DNA from: Callipepla californica brunnescens
Taxonomy: Eukaryota; Chordata; Aves; Galliformes; Odontophoridae
Reading direction: 5' to 3'
Assembly: GCA_023055505.1 (NCBI GenBank)
Contig: JALIRH010000062.1
Span: 1,739,115-1,803,114, forward strand
DNA length: 64,000 nucleotides
Position 1 is the stretch's first letter, and each line of letters starts with the position of its first letter. The notes below the pieces were generated by a model, which made no database searches, was not told the DNA's origin, and was given only the letters and a program-made list of their open reading frames with translations. The position numbers and the translations under genes were made by a program. Shown here piece by piece: positions 39,401-52,277 of the stretch.

Positions 39401-42400
39401 ATAATTAAAACAATAAAGTAGTTTTTCTAACTTCAAGGCAGTCATTCTAGCAAAATAACATCACTAATTATAGAAGGTTAGAGGACAAGAAGTATTTCAT
39501 CTAACAGGAACATATGAATAACTGATACTGTAGAACTACTGTACATTTTATATTCCTCCTTTTTTTTTTTTTTTTTTGTTATATGATGACAATATTAAAC
39601 CTAGACATTTATTTTATTCCTAGTATTAATATGGCCAGTATTCAGGAATATAGCTTATATTTGTAGTCAAAAACAAGTTATCTTTCGTTTTACCTAATCA
39701 TAACAGTGTATTGCTTCATTTTTCATGGATATTCACTTTCCTGAAAGAACAAAGCCTTTAGCTGAAATATATAATCATTATGAGAGTCAGAGATAAGACT
39801 TAACAGTGATGTAATCTTGGTAATATTGAGCCTATAACAAAATAACTTGGTTCATATATAATGAACTGAATGCCTAGCCATTTCCCTACAGTGAACAACA
39901 TATAACCTAACTTTCAGAATGAATAAGAAAAACAAAATAAAAGAATGAGATATGCTGTAGAAGCTAAATATTAGTGTTAGTATTGTTAGAGGAAGCTACA
40001 TAGGTTTTCAGTGGTACGGAAGTACATGTTTTGAAACTGTGTCTCAGTTGTAAGAAAGCAGTAGCAAAAAGGACACATAGCCAGGAAAAGCAACCAGAAG
40101 ATAGAATTTAAAACTGGCCACTGAGTCCATCCTTTTCCCTGTGGTTCATAATTCAGTTCCAGACATCTTTCTCAGCTGTAATGCCAAGCGGCGGGTAGTC
40201 CTGCCTGCCACCAGGGGAACAACTGTCCTTTTATTCTATACTGAAAAGATTTCCACTTTCTTAATAGTGTTCACACCTGACCATAAAAATACATACATAT
40301 ATATGTTTTTCAGTCCATGTGTCTGTGTTGTAATGGTTATTAAAAAGTGAAAGAAAATTGAAATGTGAAAAAACACTTTACGTCACCTCTCTAGAACAGC
40401 TAAACCTAACCCAAACAAAAAAGCATGTTTGAGTTCCTGCTGTACTAAGGCTCCATGAAGCATATTTAGGAGGAGGGTAGGTGTTCATGAGGAGAGTTAG
40501 GGTACCTCTTTGCTAAATGATTGATTTTAGATGTGAATCTGTTTCAGCAGAAATTGTTTGATGTCCAGTAGAAATGCTTCATATATAAGTTTTTTCTTAC
40601 AGTGAGAATTCAATAGCACACCACCTGAAGCCTTTGCTAGGCTTTCTAATGCTATAAATACTTCCCTCCTTAATCTGAAAATATTTTACCAAATTCCGAC
40701 CAAAAACTCATTAGTCTTTTCATATTTCCAGTGCTTCAGAAGAATACATTCTAATTGTGATCAAACATAAATTCCTGCCTTCTTCTTCAATTAGTAACGT
40801 ACTATTTCTTTTTTAAAGGGCAAACACAAGACCTTGAAAAGAGCCTTCTTCTCTTGTTATTAGGCTTCATGTTATCTGGTGATAACCCTTCTACCTCAAA
40901 CAGACGCTGTTGAACAATGAGAAATCTTGAATCACAGGTAACTTGTTTCAATGAACATGCAATTTCATACAAAACTGGAACTAAATGTTTACAATAGCAA
41001 GAATAGATGTAAAAATGAATAAATAATAAAATCAGAATTAAAATGTATCATTGATGTTATGACTAATAATAATCAGTTTGACTGCCTGAAGAAATCATCT
41101 GAACTAAAGACTGTGATTACAGAAGGATAAAAAACATAGTTCAATAGTAGCTTCCCACCAAGGGAAACAATAAACTAAAAGTTTAAACGTGTTATTAAAA
41201 CACATGGTGCCCACAGCAAGAGAGCAGGACTTGCAACATTAATTGCTGGTGTCTAGACCATAATTTGTTTTTAGTACCTGCAAGTTTAATCCATCCAAAA
41301 AAGAAAATAGCTTATTAATGACAGGTTTAATAAAGCCGGTACGCAATCAGCACCCAACGTGTTTAGATTCACAGCTTCAACTAATTTCCTGTACTATAAA
41401 CACAAAAGTAACATGTCAGTTTAATTTAGAGCCTGGAATCTGTGGATTCTGTCTTGCAGCTACATAATCAATACTAATTTAGTGCTTAAATGGAATAAAT
41501 GCCCAGCTGATGTTCTTTAAAATATCTTTAGTAAGATATTTAATACTTGTATTCAATTAAAAGAAATTGAAGAATTTGTATCTGACAAAAAATGACAGAA
41601 TTTAAATATTCACTGCAATAAAAACAACATATTCACAAATGCAAATTAGTCCAATTCCTATCCCTCCAAGTATTCAGTTCTGTGTCTCCTCATGTGTAAG
41701 CATTCCCACTAAAGTTAAATGAGTGTAAAGAGCAAAACTTCTACCTTAAATGTATGATCATATATTCAAAAGAGAGTAATGAGCATGTAAATGGCTAAAG
41801 AAACTGTTTCTTCATGCCTTCATATAAAATTAGACATAAAGAGGATTTAATTAAATACAAGGTTAAGCAATGTACTATAATGAACTAACAAATAACATAA
41901 CTTGATTTTTGTTTTCATTTTTGAGTATTTCTATGAAGTCTATCACAGACTTCATGGTCTGTTACAATCATTTTAGCTGAAATGACACATGACGTGACTT
42001 TTAATAACCTGAAATTCTGTCTTACTTAATTTTTTTTCTGATAAAACAATCTCTCAGTAAATATCAAGGCAAAATCTAGGTAACATTCCTTCTGCAGTGA
42101 GGTGATAAAAGTTTACAGATTCTTTTCCAGTATTAGATTTCCATTAGACATTCAGCTGAAGATAGAATGAAATGTCTGTAAAAAAATATTGCATTATTTC
42201 AAAATAATAAATATTTTTTTCAGAAGTCATAGAAGAAATATTTCATTAGATCATTCTAGAATACTAAATTAGTTCAATTATGGAAAACAATGGAATAAAT
42301 ATTAAAGTTCCAGCATATTTTATACAAAATGTCTGGACTCCTTTGGAGTCATAGTATTTCAAAGGGAAATACTTTCTGGTTAGAATATTATTAAAACACT

Positions 42401-42904
42401 CATGAAAAGTAAATACCATTCAACAAAACTTTTCACATTCAACTTTACCAACTATCCTTGGATAATAATACTATTATTTTAGGGACCTGTCTTCATTTAA
42501 TTTCTTGGAACTCCTACATCTTTGAAAATAGCTTATTTGCTCTGGTGTTCTAGTATCAGAATAAAAGATTCTCTGAGGAGCAGTTTACTCATTGTTCCAC
42601 AAAATTTTAATTCACCCACAAATGTGCTATTCTTCTAAAGCAAGAAACAAACAAACAAATAAATAAATAATGAAGACAACATGAAACTAGTAAACTCTTA
42701 CAACTACATGAACATTTAATAATAAATAAATAAATAATAAGCAAAGAATTTTGTTCTTCAACAACTTCCTCGTGTCTATAATCTTAGTGCTGTAAACTAG
42801 GGAGATTAGTATATTCTCCAGTCACTATTAGCAATTACATCAATGAACTTGGTTAATGAGGTTCTTCATGTGAAAATGGCCTTGTATGATGGAGGAACAA
42901 CACT
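36426..42904. other. Unique AT-rich DNA with simple repeats
   Basis: No gene or interspersed repeat is recognised. Simple sequence includes (TTTG)-like runs near 36577-36600, (AAT)n near 37795-37822, (AAAT)n near 39160-39179, a T-run near 39559-39577, and (AAAC/AAAT)n runs near 42645-42672 and 42718-42740. A slightly less AT-rich patch at about 38480-38760 carries an 82-codon minus frame (38502-38750) with no motif I can name. Confidence 0.55.
40208..40220 (+). promoter_or_regulatory. Weak candidate CTCF-like site
   Basis: CCACCAGGGGAAC, preceded by GTCCTGCCTG, resembles the CTCF core but misses the usual GGC at its 3' end. It lies in a small GC-richer island (about 40185-40230) within AT-rich DNA. 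Motif similarity is the only evidence. Confidence 0.22.
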
Positions 42905-44055
42905 GGATGATAAAGAAAGGGCAAGTGATGATGGAAAAGGCTTTTAACATAGTCCCTCACCACATTATTTTCTCTAAACTGGAAAGATGTAGACTTGGGT
43001 GAAGGGTAGAATTTTAGGTGTATGTACAATTGATTGGATGGTCATACCCAGAGGGCTGTTGTCAATAGCTCTGTGTCCAGGTGGAGGTTGGTCATTAGTG
43101 GTGTCTCTCTGGAAGTGCCTTGGGAGTGATGCTCTTCAGTGTCTTTATCAATGACATAGGCAATTTGATCAAGTGTACCTTCAGCAAGTTTGCTGATTAT
43201 GCCATGCTGAGTTGTGTAGTTGACACAGCAGAAGGGAGGGATGCCATCCAGAGGGACCTGGACAGGCTCAGAAAGTGGGTGCATGAGAATCTAATGAGGT
43301 TTAACAAGGCCAAGTGAAAGCTGTTGCACTTGTATCAAGACAATCCCAGATATGAGTACAGACTGGGAGAAGAACTCATTGAGAGCAGTCCTGTGGAAAA
43401 GCACTCAAAGGTTCTAATGGATGAAAAGTTGGCCATGAATAAGTAGTGTGCAGTTTCATTCTGGAAGGCCAATGCTATCCTGGGCTGCATGAGAAGACAG
43501 GAGGTCAGCGAGGAGAGGGAAGTGATTGTCTCCCTCTACTCTGCTCTTGTAATGTCCCATCTGGAGTACAGTGTGCTAGCCTGGGGCCTCTGGTACAGGA
43601 ATGATGCTGAGCTGTTGGGGTACATCCAAATGAGGGCCATGAAGATGATCAAATGGCTGGAGTACCTCTCCTGTGAAGACAGGCTGAGGGAGTTTGGCTT
43701 GTTTAGCGTGGAGAACAGAAGGCTCCAGAGAGACTTTGCTGCAACTTTACATGAAGGGGGCCTAGAAGCAGGAGAGAGACCAAATTTTGTGCAGTCTCAT
43801 AATCATAGGACAATTGGGGTAGGCTTTAAACTAAAAGGAGTGTAATTTAGGTTAGATGTTAGGAATAATTTTTTTACTTGGAGGATGGTCAAATGCTGGA
43901 ACAGGTTGCCAAAAAAGGTTGAACATACCCCATCCCTTGAGGTATTAAAGGCTAGATTAGATGAGATCCTGATCTAGTGTTTGAGAACCCTGCCCACGGC
44001 AGGGGTTGGAACTAGAAAATCTTAATGTTGCGCTACAACATAAGCCATTCTATGT
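42905..44055 (+). repeat. CR1 LINE, 5'-truncated, about 1.15 kb with reverse transcriptase remnant
   Basis: The plus-strand CR1 runs from within the reverse transcriptase domain to a 3' tail (ccattctatg). The open stretch 43120-43317 encodes a recognisable palm-domain piece: [20 protein letters not shown], then an [13 protein letters not shown] block. The catalytic FADD motif has become FADY, so this copy is dead. Further stops and frameshifts separate this from the 118-codon frame at 43489-43845, which is the C-terminal region (VSLYSALVMSHLEYSVLAWG). The 3' end faces the 3' end of the minus-strand CR1 starting at about 44103. Confidence 0.93.
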
Positions 44056-44102
44056 TAAGATGTAATACCCATTTCCTCTACTGATATCCAGAGGCGCAAT
44101 AG

Positions 44103-45600
44103 TCACAGAAGCAAATGGGTTGGAAGATCATCAATTCCAAACCCTTTGCTAAAGCATTTTTCTTACAACAGATCTCTCAGAAAAACATCCAGAGAGGTCT
44201 TGAATGTGTACAGCGAAGGAGTCTCCACAACCTCTCTGGGCAGCTTCTTCCAGTGCTCCGTCACCCTCACAGAAAAAGATTTCTTTCTTGTGTTTTATGG
44301 AAATTCTTTTGTTGGAGTTTGTATTCATTGCCTATTCTGTTGCTGAATAGAATCTGACCCCTTCCTCTTGACTCCCACACTTTATCAACAATGGTGAGAT
44401 CACCTCCCAGCCTTCCAAAGAGTTGTAGGTCTCTCAGCCTTTCCTCATAGGGATATGTTCTAGGACTCTAATTATTTTTGTGGCCCCCTGTTGGACTCTC
44501 TCTAGGAGAATCCTGTCTCTTTTGCAGTGAGGAGCACAGGATTTTTTGGACAAACATTTCAGATGTGGCCTCAGCAAAGCAGAGTAGACGGGTAGGATCA
44601 CCTCCCGTAACCTGCTGGCCACACTCTTCTTGATGAACCCCAGGATGCCACTGGCCCTCTTGGCCCCAAGAGCTCACTGCTGGCTCATGGCCAACATGTT
44701 ATCCACCAAAATCCTGAAGTCCCTCTCCTAGCTCTTCCCCAGGATATCATCCCCTAATCTGAACTAGTGCATACTGTTATTCTTCCCCACGTGCAAGACC
44801 CTTCATTTCTTCCTGTTGAACCTCATCAGGCTCCTCTCCACCCAACTCTCTTGCCTTTCTAGGTTTTATTGAATGGCAGCACAGCCTTCTGATGTGTTAG
44901 CCATTTCTCCCAGTTTTGCGCCATCAGCAAAGTTGCTGAGGGAGAATATCCCTCCACCCACATCATTAATGAAGATAATGTACAAGACCAGACCCTGTAT
45001 TGCCTGGGGAACACCACCAGTTACAGACCTCCAACTAGACTCTGATCCTTTTTATATCATCCTCTGAGTTCTAGCAGTCAGACAGTTCTCAACAGACCTC
45101 CCCATTCACTCATTTATTTTGCACTTACTAAGCTTCTCACAAGGATGATGTAAATGACAGTGTCAATACCTTGCTGAACTCAAGATATTCAACATCCATC
45201 GCTCCCACCTACCCAGCTGGTTATGACATCATGGAAGGCTACTGGGTTGGTCAAGCAAGATTTCCTCTCTGTGAAACCATGCTGACTGATACTGATACTA
45301 CTGATAACCTCTCCTTCCAATTGCTTGGAGATGACATCCAGAACCCATTGTTCTATGAGATTTCCAGGGATGGAAGTTTAGTTGATTGGCCTGTAGCTCC
45401 CACATCCTCTTTCTTGCCCCTTTTTGAAGACTGAAGTGACATTAACTTTCCGCCAGTTTTCAAGCACCTTTTTAGTTTTCCTTAATCTTTCAAAGATGAT
45501 CACTTCTGCTGGCTCCCTCAGCATTCACAGGTGAAACTTGTCAGGGGCCATGGATATGTGTGCATTGCTTTTGCCTGGACGATCATTCAATGGTCTTCCA
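44103..45600 (-). repeat. CR1 LINE, 5'-truncated, about 1.5 kb
   Basis: The plus strand is the complement of CR1, starting near its 3' end (gggttggaagatcatcaatt). It continues through 'ctccacaacctctctgggca', 'tgctggccacactcttcttg', 'cattaatgaagataatgtac' and 'ccagggatggaagtttagtt' to about 45600. Several in-frame stops and small deletions are present. It differs in subfamily from the plus-strand CR1 to its left, and the two lie tail to tail about 50 bp apart. Plus-strand frames at 44115-44357, 44873-45067 and 45171-45434 are antisense shadows. Confidence 0.93.
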
Positions 45601-45608
45601 TTAAATTA

Positions 45609-45640
45609 TAAAATGAAAATGAAAATGAAAATGAAAATGA
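45609..45640 (+). repeat. (AAAATG)n microsatellite
   Basis: About five tandem six-base units (AAAATG) directly abut the 5' end of the minus-strand CR1. Confidence 0.92.
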
Positions 45641-47239
45641 TTTTTATAACATTTATGTCTTTCATGAAAATTCAGTGTTTTAAGGGACCTCATGGATGAC
45701 GAAGAATCATGAACATTTTAGTGTGTACCAGGAAAATAAAAACACGTTATTTTGAGAATCAACATTCTTTGACTTCAGCAGAAATTTGAGATGTTTTGTC
45801 CTGGTGTATTTCAGAAAACAAATGAAATCATAGATATTACTCACATTTTTTGAAAATACATAACTGGGAAATGAGATTTCAAGAAATAAAGATAGCTGGT
45901 TGTAGACTAGATAAATTTTAGCTACATTTAATGTATTATCTGTATTGGAAATGTCAGTACTTTCATAGGACATATTCCTTGCTCTATCCACCACAAAATT
46001 TAGATTTTGAATGTTCCCACATTGGAAGGTTTTTTTCTTATAAGGCCATCATATAAGTAAAGGTTGCTGCACTTCAGAAATCTCAGTGTCCTTTGATCTC
46101 CATAATCAGTTTCTTCCTACATAATATGCACTTTACTATAATAAGTAAATTGCAGGCTCACAAAATCAGCCATGGAGAAAACAGAACTGCTGGAAGGAAC
46201 AGAGGACCTTATGGAATAAGTAGAAAATTGGCTCACAGTCTTCATGACACCTAATCTCAGTTAATTATAATGTCAAAAGTTTTGTTCAAAGTTAGTTATG
46301 TAATACTGTTTAATTTTCTTGCAAAGTAAAACATTATTTATAAGTACGTCTTCCTTTAATACGAAGCCACAGTCTCTATTGTTTCTTGTTGACTTGAAGA
46401 TAGATGGAGAGTAAAATTTAAAATAATGTCTTGAACAAACCAAGTTTGACATTATTATCACTTCCTGCAGATAAGTACAGCCCTCTGACAGACCTTGTTC
46501 AAGAGTACAGTGATGAGTACTCAAGTTAGGAAGAACATCAATTTATCAATTTATCAATTTTATCAATTTATGAATGCAAATAGGAAAAAAAGAATAAAAT
46601 TCAAGAGAGAAGATTAGTTTAGTTGTGAAGACTGGTTGTGATAAGGTTAGCTACTCTCATTTCATCTTGTGTTTTCATATTGACATGCTTAATTTCTTTC
46701 CATGGAATCAAATCAATTCAAAACAAAACAAAACAAGACAAAGAATCTTCCCATAAAACCAAATCATTGTAATATAATTATTAGAGAGGATAATAAAGAA
46801 TGACTTTTCTATTCAAATAACAAATAATCAGCTGAATTTGGATCACAGAGGGATATCTCATTTAAGTGTCTCATTCCTGTTAATCTGTCACTGTAATTTT
46901 TTCTCTATCAGGATCATGAGCTCTATTTTATTCCCATTTTTTTTATTATTATTTATCGTTATTATTATTATTGTTCTTTTGTGAGGTTAGTTTTCTTTCT
47001 TATCTCTAACCATTTAACCAGTTATTGTGCTTAGACCCCACAATGAGTAGTACCTGAGGAGAAAAAACAATGCCTGTGGAAAACAAACAAATAAATAAAT
47101 AAACATGTATATATATACATATGTTTCTTATGACTTGGAATATATGCTTCTGTTGAGTCTGATATAAGACATATTTTGTATAAAATATGACAATAATGAA
47201 AAACAGAACTAGAAGGATAAAAGTAAGAGAATTTTTTGA
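45641..47239. other. Unique AT-rich intergenic DNA
   Basis: No gene or interspersed repeat is recognised. It contains the short tandem repeat at 46537-46573, an (ATT)n-rich patch at 46943-46975 and an (AAAT)n/(TA)n patch near 47085-47122. Confidence 0.55.
46537..46573 (+). repeat. Short tandem repeat, unit ATCAATTT
   Basis: Four near-perfect copies of the 8-mer ATCAATTT are visible; one unit carries an extra T. Confidence 0.9.
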
Positions 47240-47672
47240 GTTGATGTAAAGACAATTTACTTGCTAACACAAAAGCTGTTCATTCAAGCAAAGGAAAATC
47301 AAGGAATTCATTCACTGCCTTCCATCAGCACATATATGTTCATCCATTTCCAGGAAAACAGGACACCATCATGCAAAGATTTTACTCGGGAAGACAAACG
47401 CGATAATTCTGTATGTCCCTGCCTATTCTTTCTTCTCTTCTGGCGTTTATCGCTGAACATGTGGTACAGGACAACCCTTTGGTCATTTGGGGTCAACTTT
47501 TCTGGCTGTGATCCTTTTCAGCCTCTTTTGCACCATCACTGGAGGAGGCTCGAAGGGAAACAAATACCCTGACTCTGTGCAAGCACTGCTCAGCAGTTTT
47601 CAGACAAGTCTAAAATACAGTGTCATATGAGCTGGTACAAATCTAGAAACTATCATAGCCAAAACCAGTACA
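47240..47672 (+). mobile_element. Old avian ERV LTR remnant
   Basis: The block 'ccctgactctgtgcaagcac' followed by 'tgctcagcagttttc', and the end 'agccaaaaccagtaca', match an LTR family I recall from bird genomes, probably ERVL-related. Earlier landmarks are 'gggaagacaaacgcgataat' and 'ctttggtcatttggggtcaa'. The right end at about 47672 is CA, as expected for an LTR. The left end is not resolved, and no internal gag, pol or env sequence follows, so it is a solo or truncated LTR. The 103-codon plus frame (47261-47572) lies entirely within it and is not a gene. The family name was not verified. Confidence 0.6.
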
Positions 47673-50600
47673 GTGACATAAAATATAAAATTACATAAAA
47701 ACAGATAACATAGAAATACTTCAAAGGATATAATTGGTAAGTTTTTTTAACTCATTAGCTGTATTTCTGTACATTACTTTCCAACAAATAGCATATCATT
47801 CATATTGTATCATAAGGGCAAAAATGTACACAGATATTTGTATTACAATATTCTCTTGGATATTGAGTGTCTGATAATGAAAATTATGGAAAGACTATGC
47901 TTGAGTACTTAGGAAATTTAGTTGGTTTATAGTATGATTAACAACCTCAAATGTTCTGTAAATCCTCCAACATCATTATACACTACAGATTTTATACTGT
48001 ATAAAACACACAGTAAATTGCCAGGCTGTCTATAGAGTTATAAAATAATCACAATTTTCCTGTAATGCTTTACTAGCTTTATAGTGTATTCTCATTATGG
48101 ACTGATCCACTTCCCAGTCAGGTCAATAGATACACTACACACCTTTACTCACAAAAAAAAAAAAAAAAAAAAAAGAAGCCATGTCTTATGGGTTTGATAG
48201 TTATATCACGTTATGAAATGTAGGTTGAAAAAAATGATTTTTTCATATGCATGTAGCTAGTAGATTGCTTTCTAACATAAATCAGTGAATTGCTTTCCAC
48301 TGTTACTTTGCCTATTTATTTTGTACAGGGTTTATTCGTTCACTATGCAAAATCTAGTGTGAGGCATTGCACAAAACAGAGTCACTAGAAGTGTACATTA
48401 TTACTGACATTGTTACTCAACCAGCTCATTCCCTACGTTTCTTACATAATTTATAGCACACCTCAAGAGTTACAATCCGGGAATAAGACTTTCCTTTTTC
48501 CTCATCTTCACAACTTACATACAAGATTACAAACCCTACTAATCCAAACACTATGCTCTATTTCTCAACTCGAAGAACATCTCTGAATTTCAACAGGGAT
48601 ACAGTTTCCAGGGCTTACTAAATACTACCAAGCAGAAGGAAGTCTGTGGTTTATATGTAAGAAAAATCCAAAAGAATTCCATCCAGATAAATTAGTACTG
48701 CAATAATAAACACTGTGATATCTTACTTTGAGTCTTCGTTGATTTTGCTGCTGTCCAACAATTTTCTCACCTAAGGAAAAATAGAAGGATAAAATAAAAC
48801 ATTGCAAAATGCATAGTAGATTCCCATATTAAATAATTTAAATTAAAAACTTCTCACAAGCAATGTCTATTTTTTTTATTTTTGACTCCGATAGTAGGGA
48901 AAATTCTGTATGTTGAATATTTAATCTCTATCAGCAAATATTATAATTCAACTTAAATTAAAACATACTTACTTTATTTTCAGTCTGTGCATTAGTCAGA
49001 GCAGTACAAAAGACAGTACTTCCAATTATCTTTTTAAAAATATATATTCAATCTTTTTTGTTATGGAGATATGGATATTGAGTTTCACAGTCTATAGGAA
49101 AATATTTTCTGCATATTTTATACTTATTTTGTAATTACTGCATATCATACTTGCACTTTGTATGTAATATATTTGCTTTTGATTCCAAATCTAAATAGAG
49201 AATATTCAAACATAAGAATAGACAGAGTAGAGAATTCAGTTGAATATTCACTAAAGCTAGTGAAAAAAAATCTTTCAGAGACTCCCCGAGAGTTTTGGAG
49301 GCAGCCGTAAGGTACGAATCACACTCAAAAGGTGCAGGTTCTTTCTATTAAGCAGACATATTGGCTTCCAAATGACAAAACATCCATTATGATCAAGACA
49401 TGGAGATAGAACCTCTTCAGGTTATTCTCCTGTTCTGAACATCAGTTCAAGGTTTAAAAATCATTCTTTTGTTCGTTTAATTGAAAATAGCTGCAGAACT
49501 ATTCCAGTAAATTTGGTTAATAAAGAGAAAGGACTTTGGGGATATTTTTTAAACAACATGGATAAGAGTTTGTGCTGGTCAGAAATTTTTCCTTGAGTTT
49601 ATTTTCCACAGCATAAGATTTATTAATCCTCAATTTTCTACTGTTCTCTCAGTCAATCTCAAAAGAATATCAATATAGAGACATGATGTTACTGTCACAG
49701 TTATGAGTAATCAAAATCTTTGATTAAATGATTCCTCTGCTTCACATACTTTACAAAATAAAAACAAAAACAAGAAGCACAAGTAGATGTACGCAATTTT
49801 CCTCAGTAAAGATCAATATTTTTTAAATTCTAGAAATCAAGGCATGCTGTGAAAACCCAGTCAGTGAACGCTGAAAGTCTGTGCTGAGAAGTGATTTCCT
49901 TTTATGCTTTTTTCACTCTCCAATTGCACAGCAGTCGGGGAAAGGCTGACTTACGTACATTGTGTCCTTCTGGACTTCAGTCTGTAACACTGCCCTTAGC
50001 TAGGAAATAGCTATCTGTACATTCTACATATGAAGTGCTACCTTCGCCCGTATTCTGCCCATGTTGCTGGCCAAATAATATGAATGAACAGAGGAAATAT
50101 GGATAAAGTCAATTTCTGCTTATATTTTGGGACTCCAAAACCAGGCAGGAAAATGGTAAAGAATATAATGAAGAGGAGCAAATCCAAGCATCTGTTCTCT
50201 GTGAAGCAGATGCCCCAGGGTCCAAGAAGAGATACAGCAATCATCAACACAATTTTTGTATTGTTTTGTTCTTTGTAGTTTCATTTTTATTGGAAGCTTC
50301 TGTGCCAGGCCCAGTTCAACAAAATCAGTTCACTCTTTACTCATTTTTATGTGGCCCTGCTTCCACCTCAGATTCACAGGTATTGAGGACAATCAGATTT
50401 TATTTCTCCATAATACCACTTTTTTATTGTATCATAGAAGATATCTAAGAGAATTATATTTTAAGCTGGTATTCAGACTTCAGTATTATATAATTTACTG
50501 ATTTCCATACACATTTTTTTTTGATTGTTAAATGATATTAAAAGGTGCAAGAAATGCTCTATAACATAACAATAAAATTTTCTTATCGTAGAAATTTTAC

Positions 50601-51633
50601 ATCAGGTTGCTCACCAGAGAAAAGCTCTGTCAGAGTATAATAAAACATTGGATTAATACAAAAATGAAGAGTCAAAAAGTTAAGTCTACCTTTAAATATA
50701 TATTCCTCAATACTATATGAGCATATTCAGAATATGTTAATATGACTGGTGCTGATTGTAGTATCTGTGTTCTCACCACACACTTCCAGATTATCTAGCA
50801 AAATGTAATAGAGTGCATATTGTACTGCTCTATTTGTTTCTTTCATCAGTAACTTCAAAAGATAAAAAATCATGTGATTCCCAAGTGCAACTTCCAGTGC
50901 TTAATCTTAAGACCAGATTTTGGAAATGTCTAAATGAATGAGTAAGCTAGCACACACAAAGAGTAGATGTGAAGTTGTCAGGATAAAAACCCTAAATTGC
51001 ACATGGTTTAGCTCCTTCAGCAATCATTTGGTAACCAACAAGTAACCAACCATAGTTACACACAGTGGATAAGAGAATGTCACTGAGCTACAGTGTAAGA
51101 CATGCAATTTCAAAAACATAAAAATAAATAATACAATTTTTTTACGAAAAAATAGTTATGCAGAAAGCTATATTTTTAGAAAAGTAAATATTCTTCCACT
51201 GCATAAATAAAATATTTAATTTGCAAACAGTAGGTGCAGCATTTATTGTACTAGGGAGATAGAATGTAATTAATGTAAATGAGGAATTCTCTTAGCTCTT
51301 TGAGAATTTCTGTTCCTCTTGTCAGAATAGTCTCAAAGCACTCATTCAACTGTACTCTGAGACCTCTGCTGCAGAAGAGGTTCAGTCAGAATTTGCCCTT
51401 TGGATGTTTACTTCTTAGGAAGGTTTTCCAGTAAAAATGATGTAATCTACAGCTTACATCAGTCTTTACTCTCTATCTCATATTTCAATAGTTCTTTTCC
51501 TCTTTCAAATCATGGCAATTACTATTTCAAAAAATATTACTTACATTTGGAGCAGCTCAGTGTTTTTATTCCTTTACACTCCCACTAATTAAAATACCCT
51601 TTTTTTCCCTTTCTTTTCCCCTCCCCCTTCTGG
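47673..51633. other. Unique AT-rich intergenic DNA
   Basis: No gene or interspersed repeat is recognised. An A-run of about 22 bases lies at 48151-48172. The short frames at 50038-50501 overlap each other on both strands and show no known motif. Confidence 0.55.
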
Positions 51634-52277
51634 GGGCCAAGAAGGCCAATGGTATCCTGCAGTACATCAAAAAGAGCATGGCCAGCAGGGCAAGGGAGGT
51701 AATCCTCCCCCTCTAGTCTGCGCTTGTGAGGCCACATCCGGAATACTGTGTCCACGTCTGGGTGCCTCATTAAAAAAATAAAAGGCAGAGATCTTCCAGA
51801 GAGAGTCCAGTGGATGGCCACAAAGATGGTCAATGCCTGGAATTTCTCCTACATGAGGAAAAGTGAGAGACCTTGGAGTTTTCAGCCGAGAGAATATGAG
51901 GCTGGGAGATGATTAATGCATGATTAATGTATAATTAAAATATGATTGATGTAATGCTTATAAATATATAAAATGCAAGAGTGAAATGGATGGGGTCAGA
52001 CATTTCAGTGGAATGTAGTGGCAGAATGTGGGACAATGGGTAAAAACCTTCAACAAAAGGAATTCTGTAAAAAACACAGAACAGAATTTCTTTATGTGAC
52101 ATTGATGGGAATACCGGAATGGGTTGCCAAGAGGGCTTGTGGAGTCTTCCTCACAGGAGATATTCAAGATCTGTTTGGATGCTTTCCAGATGTAACAGTC
52201 TAATGAATCTGCTTTAGCAAGGGCACTGGACTTGATAATCTCTTGAGGTTCCTTCTAACCTCTATGATTTTATGATT
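51634..52277 (+). repeat. CR1 LINE fragment to 3' end
   Basis: The plus-strand CR1 starts at 'gccaagaaggccaatggtat', continues through 'gtgaggccacatccggaata', and ends with the 3' block 'gacttgataatctcttgagg' and tail octamers (ctatgattttatgatt). A short AT-rich patch at 51915-51985, with a repeated 'gattaatg', lies at a position where CR1 sequence continues on either side, probably local slippage. No reading frame survives. Confidence 0.92.
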
